Positions 49,008 to 59,483 of a stretch of 64,000 bases of DNA are shown here, piece after piece (position 1 is the first letter of the stretch; each line of letters starts with the position of its first letter). The translations under genes were made by a program, and so were the position numbers. The notes below the pieces were generated by a model. It made no database searches. It had not been told where the DNA came from and was given only the letters and a program-made list of their open reading frames with translations. Source of the DNA: Saprospiraceae bacterium (GTDB taxonomy: Bacteria; Bacteroidota; Bacteroidia; Chitinophagales; Saprospiraceae); the NCBI GenBank assembly GCA_016716335.1, contig JADJWN010000013.1:46674-110673 (forward strand), given 5' to 3'.

Positions 49008-49946
49008 TTATTCATCAAGTAAGCCTCTGCCCTCTTTTACTATCTTATTCTCCTGCAATAATTGTTCCAGAAGCTTATCTAAAATACCGTTAATGAATTC
49101 CTTACTCTTGGCGGTACTGTAATTTTTGGCCAACTCGACATACTCATTGATAGTGACTTTGGTGGGGATGGTCGGACAGTATAAAAACTCTGCAATAGCC
49201 ATTTTCAGCATAATCATGTCCAGAATTGCCACCCGCTCTGCATCCCAGTTTTTCAACACCGGCTCAATCATAGATAATAACGCCTGATCCTCCTCAAATG
49301 TTTTGGTAAAGAGCCACTCTCCGTATTCTTTTGTGGTCTCCTTGTCCGGAAAGTGGGATAAAAAGAAACTTTCATCTGAGGCCGGCAACTCTTTCAGTAC
49401 CTTTTTGATGGCACCTATGATCAGGGATTTGTCGTCTTCCCAGTTTGCATAATTATCTTCAAGAATCTCATTGTACAGCTCATTTTTCCTGCAGAATCTG
49501 AAAAGTTCAAGCAGGAGTTCCAGATTTTCATCATGGCTTGTCTGCTTTAAAATAAACTGGGTATATGCCTCTTCTTTGGCAAACTCATAATATATAGTAC
49601 GGTAGTGATCCTTATCTGACTTGGACTCAAACCTGTAGGATTCGAATTTTCTGGCCAGCGTTTTATTGTTTGCCAGATCCTGAATCATAACATTATCCCA
49701 GAGTTTGGAGGTAAAAGCCTTATCAAAATCAGAAGGAAGGTGCTTGGATTTTCTTTTCTGATAATCTTCGGTGGAGATTTTTGCTATCTGTATAATATTG
49801 TAAATATTGTACAAAAACAACTCGTAACTTTCCTCAATACTTTTCCAGTACAATTTGACCGCCTGATCAAAAGTGATGGATTCATCTCTGCTCAAGGTAT
49901 ATAAAAGCTGCATCACCTTGACCCGGACACTTCGTCTGCTTAACAT
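49008..49946 (-). CDS. nusB: Transcription antitermination factor NusB
   Basis: NusB binds boxA RNA with NusE (S10) and supports antitermination in rRNA operons. The long Bacteroidota version has about 312 residues. The N terminus MLSRRSVRVKVMQLLYTL matches the NusB start, and near the C terminus AERVAILDMIMLKMAIAEFLY, PTKVTINEYVELAKNYSTAKS and FINGILDKLLEQL are typical of the family. I prefer the ATG at 49946, directly before the conserved region; an ATG at 49994 would add 16 residues. Confidence 0.93.
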   Translation of the reverse strand: MLSRRSVRVKVMQLLYTLSRDESITFDQAVKLYWKSIEESYELFLYNIYNIIQIAKISTEDYQKRKSKHLPSDFDKAFTSKLWDNVMIQDLANNKTLARKFESYRFESKSDKDHYRTIYYEFAKEEAYTQFILKQTSHDENLELLLELFRFCRKNELYNEILEDNYANWEDDKSLIIGAIKKVLKELPASDESFFLSHFPDKETTKEYGEWLFTKTFEEDQALLSMIEPVLKNWDAERVAILDMIMLKMAIAEFLYCPTIPTKVTINEYVELAKNYSTAKSKEFINGILDKLLEQLLQENKIVKEGRGLLDE

Positions 49947-50124
49947 GGGTTCAATTTTCTTTAAAAGTTGAATTACTCCGATTTCGTCATGCAAAGGAAA
50001 TCAAAAAAGTGATAAGCACCTAATATATTAGTATAAATTAATATTTGTTTAAACTTATTTAGCAAATGGTCAGTCTGCGACTCTTTTCACAACGTTCATA
50101 CCCTGATGAATATACTTTTGACCT

Positions 50125-50901
50125 TTACTTCACCGATTGTACAATCATTTCTGAAATATCCAGCACCATCACCTCATCCTGTTTGTCCTTAGCTTTCATT
50201 CCATCAGTAAGCATGGTGATGCAGAATGGACAATTGGCCACCACTACGTTGGCTCCACTTTCTATGATTTCTTCACTTCTTTCAATATTAATGCGTTTTT
50301 CTCCGGGCTCATCCTCTTTAAACATCTGTGCACCACCTGCCCCACAGCACAATCCCTTTGACCTTGACCGTTTGAGTTCAGTAAGATCGGCATCCAGCTC
50401 CTGAAGCAAATGTCTGGGAGCTTCATACTCTCCGTTTACCCGTCCGAGATAACAGGAATCGTGGTAGGTAATTTTTTTACCATTAAAACTCCCGCCCTCT
50501 ACCTTTAGCTTTCCATCTTTCAGGAGCTGATCCAGATACTGCGTATGATGCATCACGTGATAATTTCCACCGAGCTCAGGATATTCATTTTTCAGCGTAT
50601 TAAAGCAATGCGGACAGGCAGTCACAATATTTTTGACGGCATACATATTGAGGGTCTGTATATTCTGGAGTGCCAGCATCTGGAAGATAAATTCATTCCC
50701 TGCACGTCTGGCAGGATCGCCGGTACACTGCTCTTCATTGCCAAGAATAGCAAACCGGATGCCGGCTTTTTCCAGCAGTGTGGCAAATGCCCGGGTTACT
50801 CTCTGTGCTCTGGCATCGAAACTGCCTGCACAACCTACCCAAAATAATACCTCTATATCTTCTCCCGATGCGGTCGTTTCAGCTAATGTCCTTATTTGCA
50901 T
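50125..50901 (-). CDS. (Fe-S)-binding oxidoreductase subunit with two CCG domains (GlpC/LutA/HdrB-like)
   Basis: A 258-residue protein made of two cysteine-rich CCG domains. The first has FWVGCAGS, EEQCTGDPARR and ACPHCFNTL; the second has YHDSCYLGR, LCCGAGGAQMF and NCPFCITML. These ligate an unusual 4Fe-4S cluster in heterodisulfide-reductase-like and lactate/glycerol-3-phosphate oxidases. The N-terminal ferredoxin-type protein that usually partners it should lie upstream, but the window shows a different gene there, so the electron-transfer partner is unknown. Confidence 0.85.
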   Translation of the reverse strand: MQIRTLAETTASGEDIEVLFWVGCAGSFDARAQRVTRAFATLLEKAGIRFAILGNEEQCTGDPARRAGNEFIFQMLALQNIQTLNMYAVKNIVTACPHCFNTLKNEYPELGGNYHVMHHTQYLDQLLKDGKLKVEGGSFNGKKITYHDSCYLGRVNGEYEAPRHLLQELDADLTELKRSRSKGLCCGAGGAQMFKEDEPGEKRINIERSEEIIESGANVVVANCPFCITMLTDGMKAKDKQDEVMVLDISEMIVQSVK

Positions 50902-51002
50902 ATCGTTTCAGAATTAAGTCACACAAATTGGAAATAAAGCCTAAATATACATTCTTTCGCAAAATGTTGGAGAAGTGCAGTATCTTTATGTTCTTCCTGT
51001 AA

Positions 51003-52491
51003 CTATTTGAGGTATTCGGCAGCTACTTTTTCGAATTGAGGCAACTTTTTATAGTGCCATTTTTCCAGAATTTTCCCGTCCTTCCACAGTATGATACCGG
51101 GATTGGATCTGCCAATGGTCTTGATCAGTTTTTCGTCAGCAGTAAAAAATTCAACATCAAGTCCAGTTTCCTTCTTAAGTATTTCAGCTTTTGAAGCGTC
51201 TATACCACTCATCAGAAATGTTGTTGATATATTTTTACCTGCAGCCTTGTCAGTAAATGGTTTTATTCTGTTCTTAATAGCATCGACAAAATTCTGATCC
51301 CAGACGGCAACCTGTTTTCTGACCTTATTAGTAATTATCTTATCTATGGTCTTAGATAGCTGAAAACTATCCTTTCCGGCATCTGTAAATATGGTATCTA
51401 CTCTGAATACCGTATCCTGCTGCTCTACATCCGCTTCGATAGTCCTGTACAGGGGCTTACCACTGTAAATCATGATATTGTATTCAGGATTGGAAAGGTA
51501 AGTGGACGTCTTGTCATTATTGTCAAAGTCTGTCACCATAAATTCTGAAATTTTGGTTTGGGGCACTGAAGGTTCAGTTTTCAGTTGTTCAATGGTTTCC
51601 CAATCCTCCGCATATTGCTCAAATGTTTTCAGATATTCAGCGTAGGGTATGTCTTTGATCTCACCGCTTTTTTTGTTTTTCAATCTGAAGGCAGTCACCT
51701 GCACAGCAGCCATGGCATCTCTTTCTTTCTTTTGTACCGCTGCGACATCCGTTCCAATCTTAAACTGCCGGAAGTCCATGTGGGGCTCATTCCAGTAAAA
51801 ATTGTAAATGCTGTAGAACAAAAGAATGACTGTACTCACCAGAAGAATAATGTTATGTTGCCGTATAGTAAGTATTTTATGGAATTTTCGCCAATTGAGT
51901 ACAAAAATCACAGAGGGAATGAGCAGTACAAGGTCTTTATAAAAAGATATCCTTGGCTCTAATTTGATAAAATCCCCAAAGCAACCGCAGTCCGTCACCC
52001 GCATATTGCTGGCTTTGTAAGCAGTCCACTTTCCAAATTCCGAAAAAATTCACACCCTGAGGGACGTAACCTGTCAGAAAAGTGAAACCTGTCAGTACCG
52101 TGAAGAACAAAACCAGCAGCAGAAATGCCCATGAAGTGAATTTAGGCCTGATACCCATGATCAGCATGATGCCCAATATTATTTCAAAAAGAATCATGAA
52201 AATGGCAAAAGCTGTGGAATAATTGGATAAAAAGGGAAACAGCGGGGCGATGAATCCCATCATTGTATTGTGAAATGTCGCATAGAACTCAGCAAAGTAA
52301 TCTTCCATCTTATAGGCAGTGCCTAAGGGATCCACTGCTTTTACCCATCCGGAAAAAATGAAGAGTGCCCCGGCGTAATTCTGCAAAAAGCTTATGAACC
52401 AGGATTTATGAATTTTCAATACAAATCCTGTGATTAAGGTCAGTAAAACAGCAACTACTCCGATGTATAAAACTAAAGTCAATAAAGTCAT
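51003..52491 (-). CDS. BT_3928-like integral membrane protein (DoxX-like N-terminal, thioredoxin-like C-terminal); one frameshift
   Basis: The N-terminal half has about four to five helices of the DoxX/MauE type (ALFIFSGWVKAVDPLGTAY, GIMLIMGIRPKFTSWAFLLL, FFTVLTGFTFLTGYVPQG). In the other frame it continues MRVTDCGCFGDFIKLEPRISFYKDL with the paired cysteines DCGCFGD. This crossing at about 52000 is a likely indel, giving one protein of about 490 residues. The C-terminal 250 residues are soluble and look thioredoxin-like near ISTTFLMSGIDASKAEILKK. Such proteins are thought to take part in membrane redox or quinone chemistry, but no substrate is known here. Confidence 0.75.
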
Positions 52492-52649
52492 TTCACCATA
52501 TTTTTGGCTTCCTGTAATTCAATTTTCAGGAAGAAATCGTAAAAAAATCACTTAAAATTCCCGGTGCAAAAATAAAACTTAGCCATTACAGCATCACAAA
52601 TTATAACAAAATATAATGTTAAAGCTCATGGTAATAAAGTCCCCTCCAA

Positions 52650-53903
52650 TTACCCTTTAGAGGCTTTACCTCTGTCCCCGGAATATTTCTTTTTATGACG
52701 AAATTTTCCGGATCTGTGTTTATTGTTTTCAGATTTTTGAGCTACCCTACCCGTCTTCCATTCAGGACTGATACCTATTTCGGCAGGAATATTCAGTTTA
52801 CGTATTTCAGATCCAATGAGTTTTTCTATGGAGGAAAATTGCCGCATTTCCTTTTCATTGATTAATGTCAGAGCTACTCCCGTAGCATCTGCCCGGAGCT
52901 CGTCCTTCCTATTCTGTGGCACGTAATCTTCTGCATCATTCGGCACATTGTAATTGATCACCAGATTTATGTCTTTGATGTCAATACCCCGGGCAAGCAC
53001 ATCCGTAGCCACAATGATACGGGTTTGTCTGGCTCTGAATCTGTTGAGCACTTCTTCTCTTTCTTTCTGTTCGAGATCAGAAGATATACCTTCTACCTTA
53101 TGGCCTTTAGCTTTCAGACTCCGCACTATGCCATTGACATCTTTTTTGGTGGAGCTGAAAATGATGATACTTTCGAATGAAGGCTTATCTTTGATCAGGT
53201 GGTGAATCAGCTCTGTTTTATGGTTATCATTTACCAGATAGGCGGCCTGAAGTACTCCTTCAGATGGCTTGGATATCGCTATGCTGACTTCTGCAGGATT
53301 GATCAGGTGTGCTTTGGCCAGCTCACGCATTTTGGGTGGCATCGTGGCACTGAACATCAGCGTTTGCTTCTTTTTCGGCAGTACGTCCAGTATCCTCTTG
53401 ATATCATCATAAAAGCCCATATCAAGCATACGGTCAGCTTCATCCAGTATGAGGTAGCGTAGATTCTTAAACTTCACATTGCCCATATTAATATGGCTGA
53501 GCAGTTTTCCTGGGGTAGCCACAATAATATCTGCTTCTCCTTCCAGTCCTTTTTTCTGGCTTTCCCATTCATTGCCCGAACCTCCTCCGTACACTGCAAT
53601 GGATGAAACCGGAGCAAAATATGCAAATCCCTGTATCTGTTGTTCAATCTGTATGGCCAGTTCCCTAGTGGGTACTATGACTAAAGTGCTCGTACCGTGA
53701 TGCGGATTTCTCACGAGGTGGTGCAGTACCGGCAGCATAAACGCAGCCGTTTTGCCGGTTCCTGTCTGCGCACAGGCGATCAGATCCCTGCCCTGCATAA
53801 TATGTGGAATAGCCAATTCCTGTATAGGTGAAGCTTTTTCAAACCCCATATAGGAAATCGCATTCAGAATCTGTTCATCCAGCCCCAATTCATCAAATGT
53901 CAT
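52650..53903 (-). CDS. DEAD-box RNA helicase (RhlE-like); motif VI hidden by compensating indels
   Basis: A 417-residue RNA helicase. The motifs are Q (FEKASPIQELAIPHIMQG), I (AQTGTGKTAAF), Ia/Ib, DEAD in LDEADRMLDMG, SAT in MFSATMPP and RGIDIKDINLVINY. The basic C-terminal tail (HRSGKFRHKKKYSGDRGKASKG) is typical for RhlE-type proteins. Motif VI should read YVHRIGRTSRADATG; at about 52880-52920 the frame is displaced so that it reads PQNRKDELRADATG. An extra C and two further bases later restore the frame, so the enzyme is probably normal and the sequence wrong. Confidence 0.9.
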   Translation of the reverse strand: MTFDELGLDEQILNAISYMGFEKASPIQELAIPHIMQGRDLIACAQTGTGKTAAFMLPVLHHLVRNPHHGTSTLVIVPTRELAIQIEQQIQGFAYFAPVSSIAVYGGGSGNEWESQKKGLEGEADIIVATPGKLLSHINMGNVKFKNLRYLILDEADRMLDMGFYDDIKRILDVLPKKKQTLMFSATMPPKMRELAKAHLINPAEVSIAISKPSEGVLQAAYLVNDNHKTELIHHLIKDKPSFESIIIFSSTKKDVNGIVRSLKAKGHKVEGISSDLEQKEREEVLNRFRARQTRIIVATDVLARGIDIKDINLVINYNVPNDAEDYVPQNRKDELRADATGVALTLINEKEMRQFSSIEKLIGSEIRKLNIPAEIGISPEWKTGRVAQKSENNKHRSGKFRHKKKYSGDRGKASKG

Positions 53904-53947
53904 TCAAAAGTTTTTATATATAGAAATTAACTATTTTTAAATCACGC

Positions 53948-53982
53948 CAAATGTACGGCTTATATTGGTGATTTTCATGCAA
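53948..53982 (-). promoter_or_regulatory. Possible Bacteroidota promoter of the DEAD-box helicase gene
   Basis: The minus strand has TTG (plus-strand CAA at 53980-53982), then 24 bases, then TACATTTG (plus-strand CAAATGTA at 53948-53955), 45 bases before the ATG. The -7 box matches fully, and the spacing is one base longer than usual. Confidence 0.4.
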
Positions 53983-54093
53983 TTCTTTGATTTTTTAAGG
54001 CTTTTGCTTTGATTGCATATTCCTGGAATGGAAGATTTAACGTGTGTGAAAACATTCTTAAAATGATTTTGGTTTTATTTAGTTAAGTGAGTT

Positions 54094-55749
54094 ATGCGAC
54101 CATCTGCTCAAAATTTATTATTTGAATTGCTCTTTGATGATGATCAAGTGGCGGCTGCCGAACAGTTGTACCTGTCCGGAGCGGTGGTGGAAGTTTTATC
54201 CCTTGAAAGTCAGCTATTTACAGCGAAAGTGAGAGACGGGATTGTATATGAAACAGAAATTCAAAATCCTTTTACAAAAAAACAGAAATCAACCTGTGAA
54301 TGTGTTTTTTTCAATGAGCATGGATTTTGCAAACATATTATAGCTACATTATACGAACTCAGAGAAATCTACAGATACAAGAAAGAAGAAAAGGATAAAA
54401 GCAAACCGCAACAGGAAAATAAAAAACCGGGCTCACTCACCATAACACATATACTCCAGGAAGCTGACCATGAAGAATTGGTCTCCTTTATAAAAAATTA
54501 TGCCAGGACAGACCGTAAATTTTCCATGCAGCTCAAGGTACATTTTGCCAGGCAGATAGAGCTTGCTGATAATACGCTCAAATACCGGGAAATCTTAAAT
54601 ACCCTGGTGAAACCTCATACCGGAGCAGGCAGCAAAGCTTCAGCCTCGGATGTAAGAAACATCTGCCATATACTTGCAGATTTTGGCTCTCAGGCAGATG
54701 ATTGTCTGGCCATCGGACAGTTTCAGGAAGCGTATGATATCATGGAAGCCAGTTTTACAAAACTTGAATACGTCAGGCATCATTACCCGATACAGACCGA
54801 CTCTACCGAAAGACTCAGTGTTGAATATCATCAAAGATTCAAAAACTTTCTTTCTGAAAAAATACCACCGGATTTGCGTAAAAAACTGCATGATTTCGGA
54901 AAAGATCTGGCGTCCAGGTCTTATTACCATTTTACGCATATTCACTCCAATCTGCTGCGCATTCTTCTTGAGGAAAAGGACAAAAGACTTCAGGCAGAGA
55001 TCAAAACCCTGATACAGGATTTACTTAAAAGGAAAAATGATAAGGAATCTGCAATTTTATATCCATTGCTTATAATCATTCAAAATTCAGTCAAGTCTTC
55101 AGATATTGAATTTATCAAAGATAAAAACCTGAAGCTTACCGAGGTATGTGACAATCTTGTAGCTTTAAACAAAAATGAACTTGCCATTGCATTGCTGGAA
55201 TTGTATAAAGGAAAATTTGCATTGGATAAAGAACTTATCCAGCGTCTTATCAGCCTGCACTCCGCCAATAAAAATCAGCAGGCAATTTTTGGGCTTGTAT
55301 GTGAAGTCTTATTAATGACCGAGGACCTGAGATATCTGGATTTAATCACCAAAGAAACAGAGGAAGAGGAGAAAACCATACTCATGCATGAAGTAGAGCA
55401 TTATCTCACAGAGCATAATGCCTCGGACAAGTTGCTTTCAAAATTCTACAAAAAAGTAAATTTTATTGACCAACTGGGCTCCATGATTATAAGAAAAAAT
55501 GATTTCCAACTGCTGAGAGAACATTCAGAATATCTGTATAAGCATAACAGGGTCAATCTTTTGGCCATTTATGAGATACTGATATTCCATTACCTGAATG
55601 AGCATTTGGGCGATATGTCCGTCAGTTTTGTGAAGGACACACTCGGTTTTCTGAATTCAGAAAAGCTGGATTTTGTGTCCGAGGGCTTGAAAAAGTTTCT
55701 GCTGACTCATTTTTCACACCGTCCTGTATTGACAGAAATCCTGAAATAA
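54094..55749 (+). CDS. SWIM zinc-finger protein, function unknown
   Basis: A 551-residue protein. The SWIM motif CxCx(8)CxH is at C68, C70, C79 and H81 (STCECVFFNEHGFCKHI). SWIM domains bind DNA or protein in diverse contexts. The rest is helical with a charged linker after about residue 100 and TPR-like alpha repeats (about 180-540, such as CLAIGQFQEAYDIMEASFTK and NELAIALLELYKGKF). In other bacteria such proteins often sit by a SNF2-like helicase; none is in the window. It ends 3 bases from the convergent paaG-like gene. Confidence 0.82.
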   Translation: MRPSAQNLLFELLFDDDQVAAAEQLYLSGAVVEVLSLESQLFTAKVRDGIVYETEIQNPFTKKQKSTCECVFFNEHGFCKHIIATLYELREIYRYKKEEKDKSKPQQENKKPGSLTITHILQEADHEELVSFIKNYARTDRKFSMQLKVHFARQIELADNTLKYREILNTLVKPHTGAGSKASASDVRNICHILADFGSQADDCLAIGQFQEAYDIMEASFTKLEYVRHHYPIQTDSTERLSVEYHQRFKNFLSEKIPPDLRKKLHDFGKDLASRSYYHFTHIHSNLLRILLEEKDKRLQAEIKTLIQDLLKRKNDKESAILYPLLIIIQNSVKSSDIEFIKDKNLKLTEVCDNLVALNKNELAIALLELYKGKFALDKELIQRLISLHSANKNQQAIFGLVCEVLLMTEDLRYLDLITKETEEEEKTILMHEVEHYLTEHNASDKLLSKFYKKVNFIDQLGSMIIRKNDFQLLREHSEYLYKHNRVNLLAIYEILIFHYLNEHLGDMSVSFVKDTLGFLNSEKLDFVSEGLKKFLLTHFSHRPVLTEILK

Positions 55750-55751
55750 CT

Positions 55752-56528
55752 TTAATAACCTTTGAATACAGGCTTTCTTTTCTCAAGAAAAGCATTCACT
55801 CCCTCAGTATAATCTTCACTTTTACCTGCTTTGGTCTGAAGCTCATCCTCCAATGCCAGCTGCTCTTCAAGGCTATGCTGAAATGAACGGTTGAGTGCCT
55901 GCTTGGTGAGCGCAAGCCCATAGGTAGGCATGTCAGCGAGCATGGTGGTGATACGGCCTAATGCAATATCAAAGGACTCATCGGGTATAGATTTGTATAT
56001 CATACCCATTTTTTCTGCTTCCGGGGCAGCGATTTTGTCTCCGAGCATCATCAGTGCAGAAGCCCGCTGCAAACCAATTAATCTTGGCAAAGTGTAGGTG
56101 CCACCACTGTCAGGTATCAATCCTATCTTACTGAAAGCCTGAATGAAGGATGCACTTTCTTTGGCTATGACAATATCGCAGGCCAAAGCAATATTGGCTC
56201 CTGCACCAGCAGCCACACCATTGACTGCCGCTACTACTGGTTTTGGGATATTTCTGATGCGGAGTATAGCGGGATTGTAGTGTTCGCTGACAATTCTGGT
56301 AAGTTCAGGTCCTTCGGGATCAATGGCCTCAGCCAAGTCCTGTCCTGCACAGAATGCCTTACCATTTCCGGTGATTACCACGCACCTGATATCCGGGTCG
56401 GCAGCCGCATCATCCAGAGCTGCATGAAAAGCCAGCGCCATTTCTCTTACAAAGCTGTTGAATTTTTCAGGTCTGTTGAAAGTTATGGTGGCAATTTTAT
56501 CGGATTTGCTGTACGCTATAAAGTTCAT
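55752..56528 (-). CDS. Enoyl-CoA hydratase/isomerase, PaaG-like
   Basis: A 258-residue crotonase-family protein. The oxyanion holes are formed by AFCAGQDL and AAGAGANIAL, with GLIPDSGGTYTLPRLIG and the acidic residue usual for 2-(1,2-epoxy-1,2-dihydrophenyl)acetyl-CoA isomerase (PaaG). I chose the ATG at 56528 over the longer frame from 56636, since the extra 36 residues overlap paaD and do not look like the family. Lying directly downstream of paaD supports a role in aerobic phenylacetate breakdown rather than in beta-oxidation. Confidence 0.85.
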   Translation of the reverse strand: MNFIAYSKSDKIATITFNRPEKFNSFVREMALAFHAALDDAAADPDIRCVVITGNGKAFCAGQDLAEAIDPEGPELTRIVSEHYNPAILRIRNIPKPVVAAVNGVAAGAGANIALACDIVIAKESASFIQAFSKIGLIPDSGGTYTLPRLIGLQRASALMMLGDKIAAPEAEKMGMIYKSIPDESFDIALGRITTMLADMPTYGLALTKQALNRSFQHSLEEQLALEDELQTKAGKSEDYTEGVNAFLEKRKPVFKGY

Positions 56529-56559
56529 GTTATGTGTGGTTGATTTGTTTGAGGTAAAT

Positions 56560-57063
56560 TTAATGACATTTGAAATAATCAAATGGTTCAAGACAATCTT
56601 TGCACCGATATAAAGACTTACAGGGTGTCGAACCAAACCTACTGACCATTTCCGTATTTACCGACCCACATAGCGGACAGGCTACTGATGGACTCTTACC
56701 CGTCAGATAGGAGCTGTCCGTAGTCTTTTCGGCAGGTGGCGCAATACCATACTCCCGTAGTTTCTTTTTACCTGACTCAGAAATCCAGTCTGTAGTCCAT
56801 TCCGGACTCAGCACCGTCAGCACTTCTGAATTCATAAAGCCGGCATCCTGCAATGCAGCCTTGATGTTGACCGTAATCATATCCATCGCCGGACATCCTG
56901 TATAAGTGGGGGTGATGGTCACAGTCACCTTATCATTTTCATCTACATTTATGTCTCTGATTATACCCATATCACCAATCGTAAGCACAGGTATTTCAGG
57001 GTCTGTGACTGTTTCCAGTATTACTTTGATGAGCTCTATCCGGGTTGTATTGGCAAGTTTCAT
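56560..57063 (-). CDS. paaD: Phenylacetyl-CoA oxygenase accessory subunit PaaD/PaaJ
   Basis: A 167-residue MIP18/DUF59-family protein. The N-terminal DUF59 domain has TDPEIPVLTIGDMGIIRDI and TITPTYTGCPAMDMI. The C-terminal zinc ribbon has CPLCGS and YRCKDCLEPFDYFKCH, a pair found in PaaD and not in SufT-like relatives. It supports assembly of the PaaABCE oxygenase, whose other subunits are not here. The gene starts 10 bases after uvrB on the same strand and is followed by a paaG-like gene. Confidence 0.9.
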   Translation of the reverse strand: MKLANTTRIELIKVILETVTDPEIPVLTIGDMGIIRDINVDENDKVTVTITPTYTGCPAMDMITVNIKAALQDAGFMNSEVLTVLSPEWTTDWISESGKKKLREYGIAPPAEKTTDSSYLTGKSPSVACPLCGSVNTEMVSRFGSTPCKSLYRCKDCLEPFDYFKCH

Positions 57064-57073
57064 ATCGGGCTTC

Positions 57074-59085
57074 TTATAATTTTTTCTTTAATGCAAGCAG
57101 TTCATCACGAAGCTGGGCAGCAGTAATGAAATCCAGTTCCTTGGCTGCCTTTTCATTTTAGCCTCTGTTTCATTGATGAGTTTTGCCAGCTGGTCTTTGT
57201 TCATATATGCAATGACCGGATCAGCTGCAATGTCCACCTCTTCTTTCTCCACATAAATGGCCGGTTTCTTGCCTCTGACGTCTAGAATGGATTTTTGATT
57301 GATTATATCCTCTCTCGATTTATACACTGTTGCAGGTGTGATATTGTGCTCGGCATTGTAGGATATCTGCAGTGCCCTTCTTCTTTGGGTTTCATCAATG
57401 GTAGCCTGCATGCTTTCAGTTACTTTATCCGCATAAAATATGACCAGACCTTTGGCATTTCTGGCAGCCCGGCCTGCTGTTTGTGTCCGGGAGCGATTGT
57501 TTCTCAAAAAGCCTTCCTTGTCAGCATCCAGGACGGCCACCAATGACACCTCAGGCAAATCCAGGCCTTCTCTGAGCAGATTGACACCCACCAGCACATC
57601 AAACTCTCCCAGACGAAGATCCCTGATGATCTCCACTCTGTCCATCGTCTCCACTTCTGAATGTATATATCTGACTTTAATATCCAGTTTTATAAGATAT
57701 TTGGTGAGTTCTTCAGCCATCCGCTTGGTCAGAGTGGTCACCAACACCCTTTCATTACTTTCGATTCTCTTCCGGATTTCCTCCAATAAATCATCTATCT
57801 GATTGATACTTGGTCTTACTTCAATGGGTGGATCCAGAAGTCCGGTTGGTCTGACAATCTGCTCTACCACTACCCCTTCTGTCTGTTCCAGTTCATAATC
57901 TCCCGGAGTAGCACTGACGAAAATCACCTGATTGATCAGGGATTCAAACTCTTCGAAACTCAGGGGTCGGTTGTCCATGGCAGAGGGAAGACGGAATCCA
58001 TAGTTGACCAGATTGAGTTTTCGGGCCCTGTCTCCACCCCACATACCTCTGACTTGTGGAATCGTGACATGGCTCTCATCTATGACCATCAGATAATCCT
58101 CCGGAAAATAATCCAACAGGCAGAATGGCCTGGACCCTTGCTTTCTTCCATCAAAAAAACGGGAATAATTTTCGATACCGTTGCAATATCCAAGCTCTCT
58201 GATCATCTCCAGGTCAAATGTGACCCTTTCCCTGATTCTCTGAGCTTCTATATATCTGCCCTCTGCCTGAAAAAATGCCTCATGTTTGGCCAGCTCATCT
58301 TCAATCTGCATAATGACACTGTTGAGTCTGTCCTTGGGAGCTACATAAAGATTGGCAGGGAATATAGCTGCATTATCGAGCGCTGTGATTCTTTTTCCGC
58401 TGGAAATCTCCAGTTGCTCAATCTGCTCTATCTCATCTCCGAAAAATACTATTCTGTATCCGTATTCCACATAAGGCAGATTTATATCCACGGTATCCCC
58501 TTTCACCCTGAAAGTTCCTCTCCTGAAGTCCGTCTCCGTCCTTGAATACAGACTCTGCACCAATGCATAAAGAAAACTGTTTCTGGATATTTTCTGTCCT
58601 TTCTGTATTCTGATGATTCCGGTCTTGTAGTCATCAGGATTGCCCATTCCATATATGCAGGATACAGAGGAGACTATAATGACATCACGTCTTCCCGAAA
58701 GCAGTGAGGAGGTAGCCCGCAATCGAAGTTTGTCCACTTCTTCATTGATCTGCAGATCTTTTTCTATATAGGTGTCAGAGTAAGTGATGTAGGCCTCGGG
58801 TTGATAATAATCGTAGTAAGACACGAAGTACTCCACGGCATTATCCGGAAAAAACTCCGTGAGCTCGGCATACAACTGGGCGGTCAGCGTTTTGTTATGG
58901 GTAAGCACCAGTACAGGTTTATCTACCTGAGCTATCACATTGGCTATGGTAAATGTTTTTCCGGATCCGGTAACTCCCAGCAGCACCTGCGCCCTCTCAT
59001 TCCTTTTGATGCCCTCTACCAGCTGACGGATAGCTTTGGGCTGATCACCGGATGGCTGATAGTGTGAATTGATACGGAAAACCAT
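57074..59085 (-). CDS. uvrB: UvrABC excision-repair helicase subunit UvrB, with one frameshift near the end
   Basis: The damage-verifying helicase of nucleotide excision repair. It has Walker A GVTGSGKTFTIANV, the beta-hairpin region YYDYYQPEAYITYSDTYIEKD, DESHVTIPQVRGM, QTAGRAARNAKG and the UVR motif start KDQLAKLINETEAKMK. After that the given frame reads nonsense (RQPRNW). Restoring one A in the A-run at about 57160 gives KAAKELDFITAAQLRDEL, completing the UVR domain with a stop at 57074. The protein of about 670 residues is of normal size. Confidence 0.95.
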
Positions 59086-59254
59086 GATACTGTTTGCTAA
59101 AAGTCCTGAAGATATACATTTTTATTTATGGCTTTGTTCATGGACAGCCGATACAAAGGAGAAGTAATTTTTTTTCACCACCGAATGAACTTTTCGGGAA
59201 AATCATTGTTTAGGCAAAAGTGGTGATTTTCAGTTAATACAGAATCAAACCTGC

Positions 59255-59456
59255 ATGAAAAATTGGATAGAAAAGTACAGCTTCGGTGTATGCCGTTATC
59301 TTGCAGAAAAGTTGGGCGATACATGAATCCAGAGTCCGGGTGTATTTTATATATCTCAGTTTTGTCACTTTCGGATCTCTCTGTGATATTTTACTTATTC
59401 ACATCTGGCTGAATATCAAAAAGTATCTGAGGTATTCTGATACTGTACTTTCCTGA
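59255..59456 (+). CDS. Small PspC-domain membrane protein, with one frameshift
   Basis: Too short for ordinary gene calls. From the ATG at 59255 the frame gives MKNWIEKYSFGVCRYLAEKL then GDT and a stop. One shift at about 59325 continues SRVRVYFIYLSFVTFGS and, further on, IWLNIKKYLRYSDTVLS, ending at 59456. The layout FGVCRYLAEKLG ... VRVYFIYLSF-TFGS ... WLNIKKYL is that of the PspC domain, found in membrane proteins tied to the phage-shock response. About 67 residues with one clear transmembrane segment. It is divergent from uvrB, and in the full intergenic region nothing else was seen. Confidence 0.65.
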
Positions 59457-59483
59457 AATTACTTCGTACCACCAGATTCCTGC

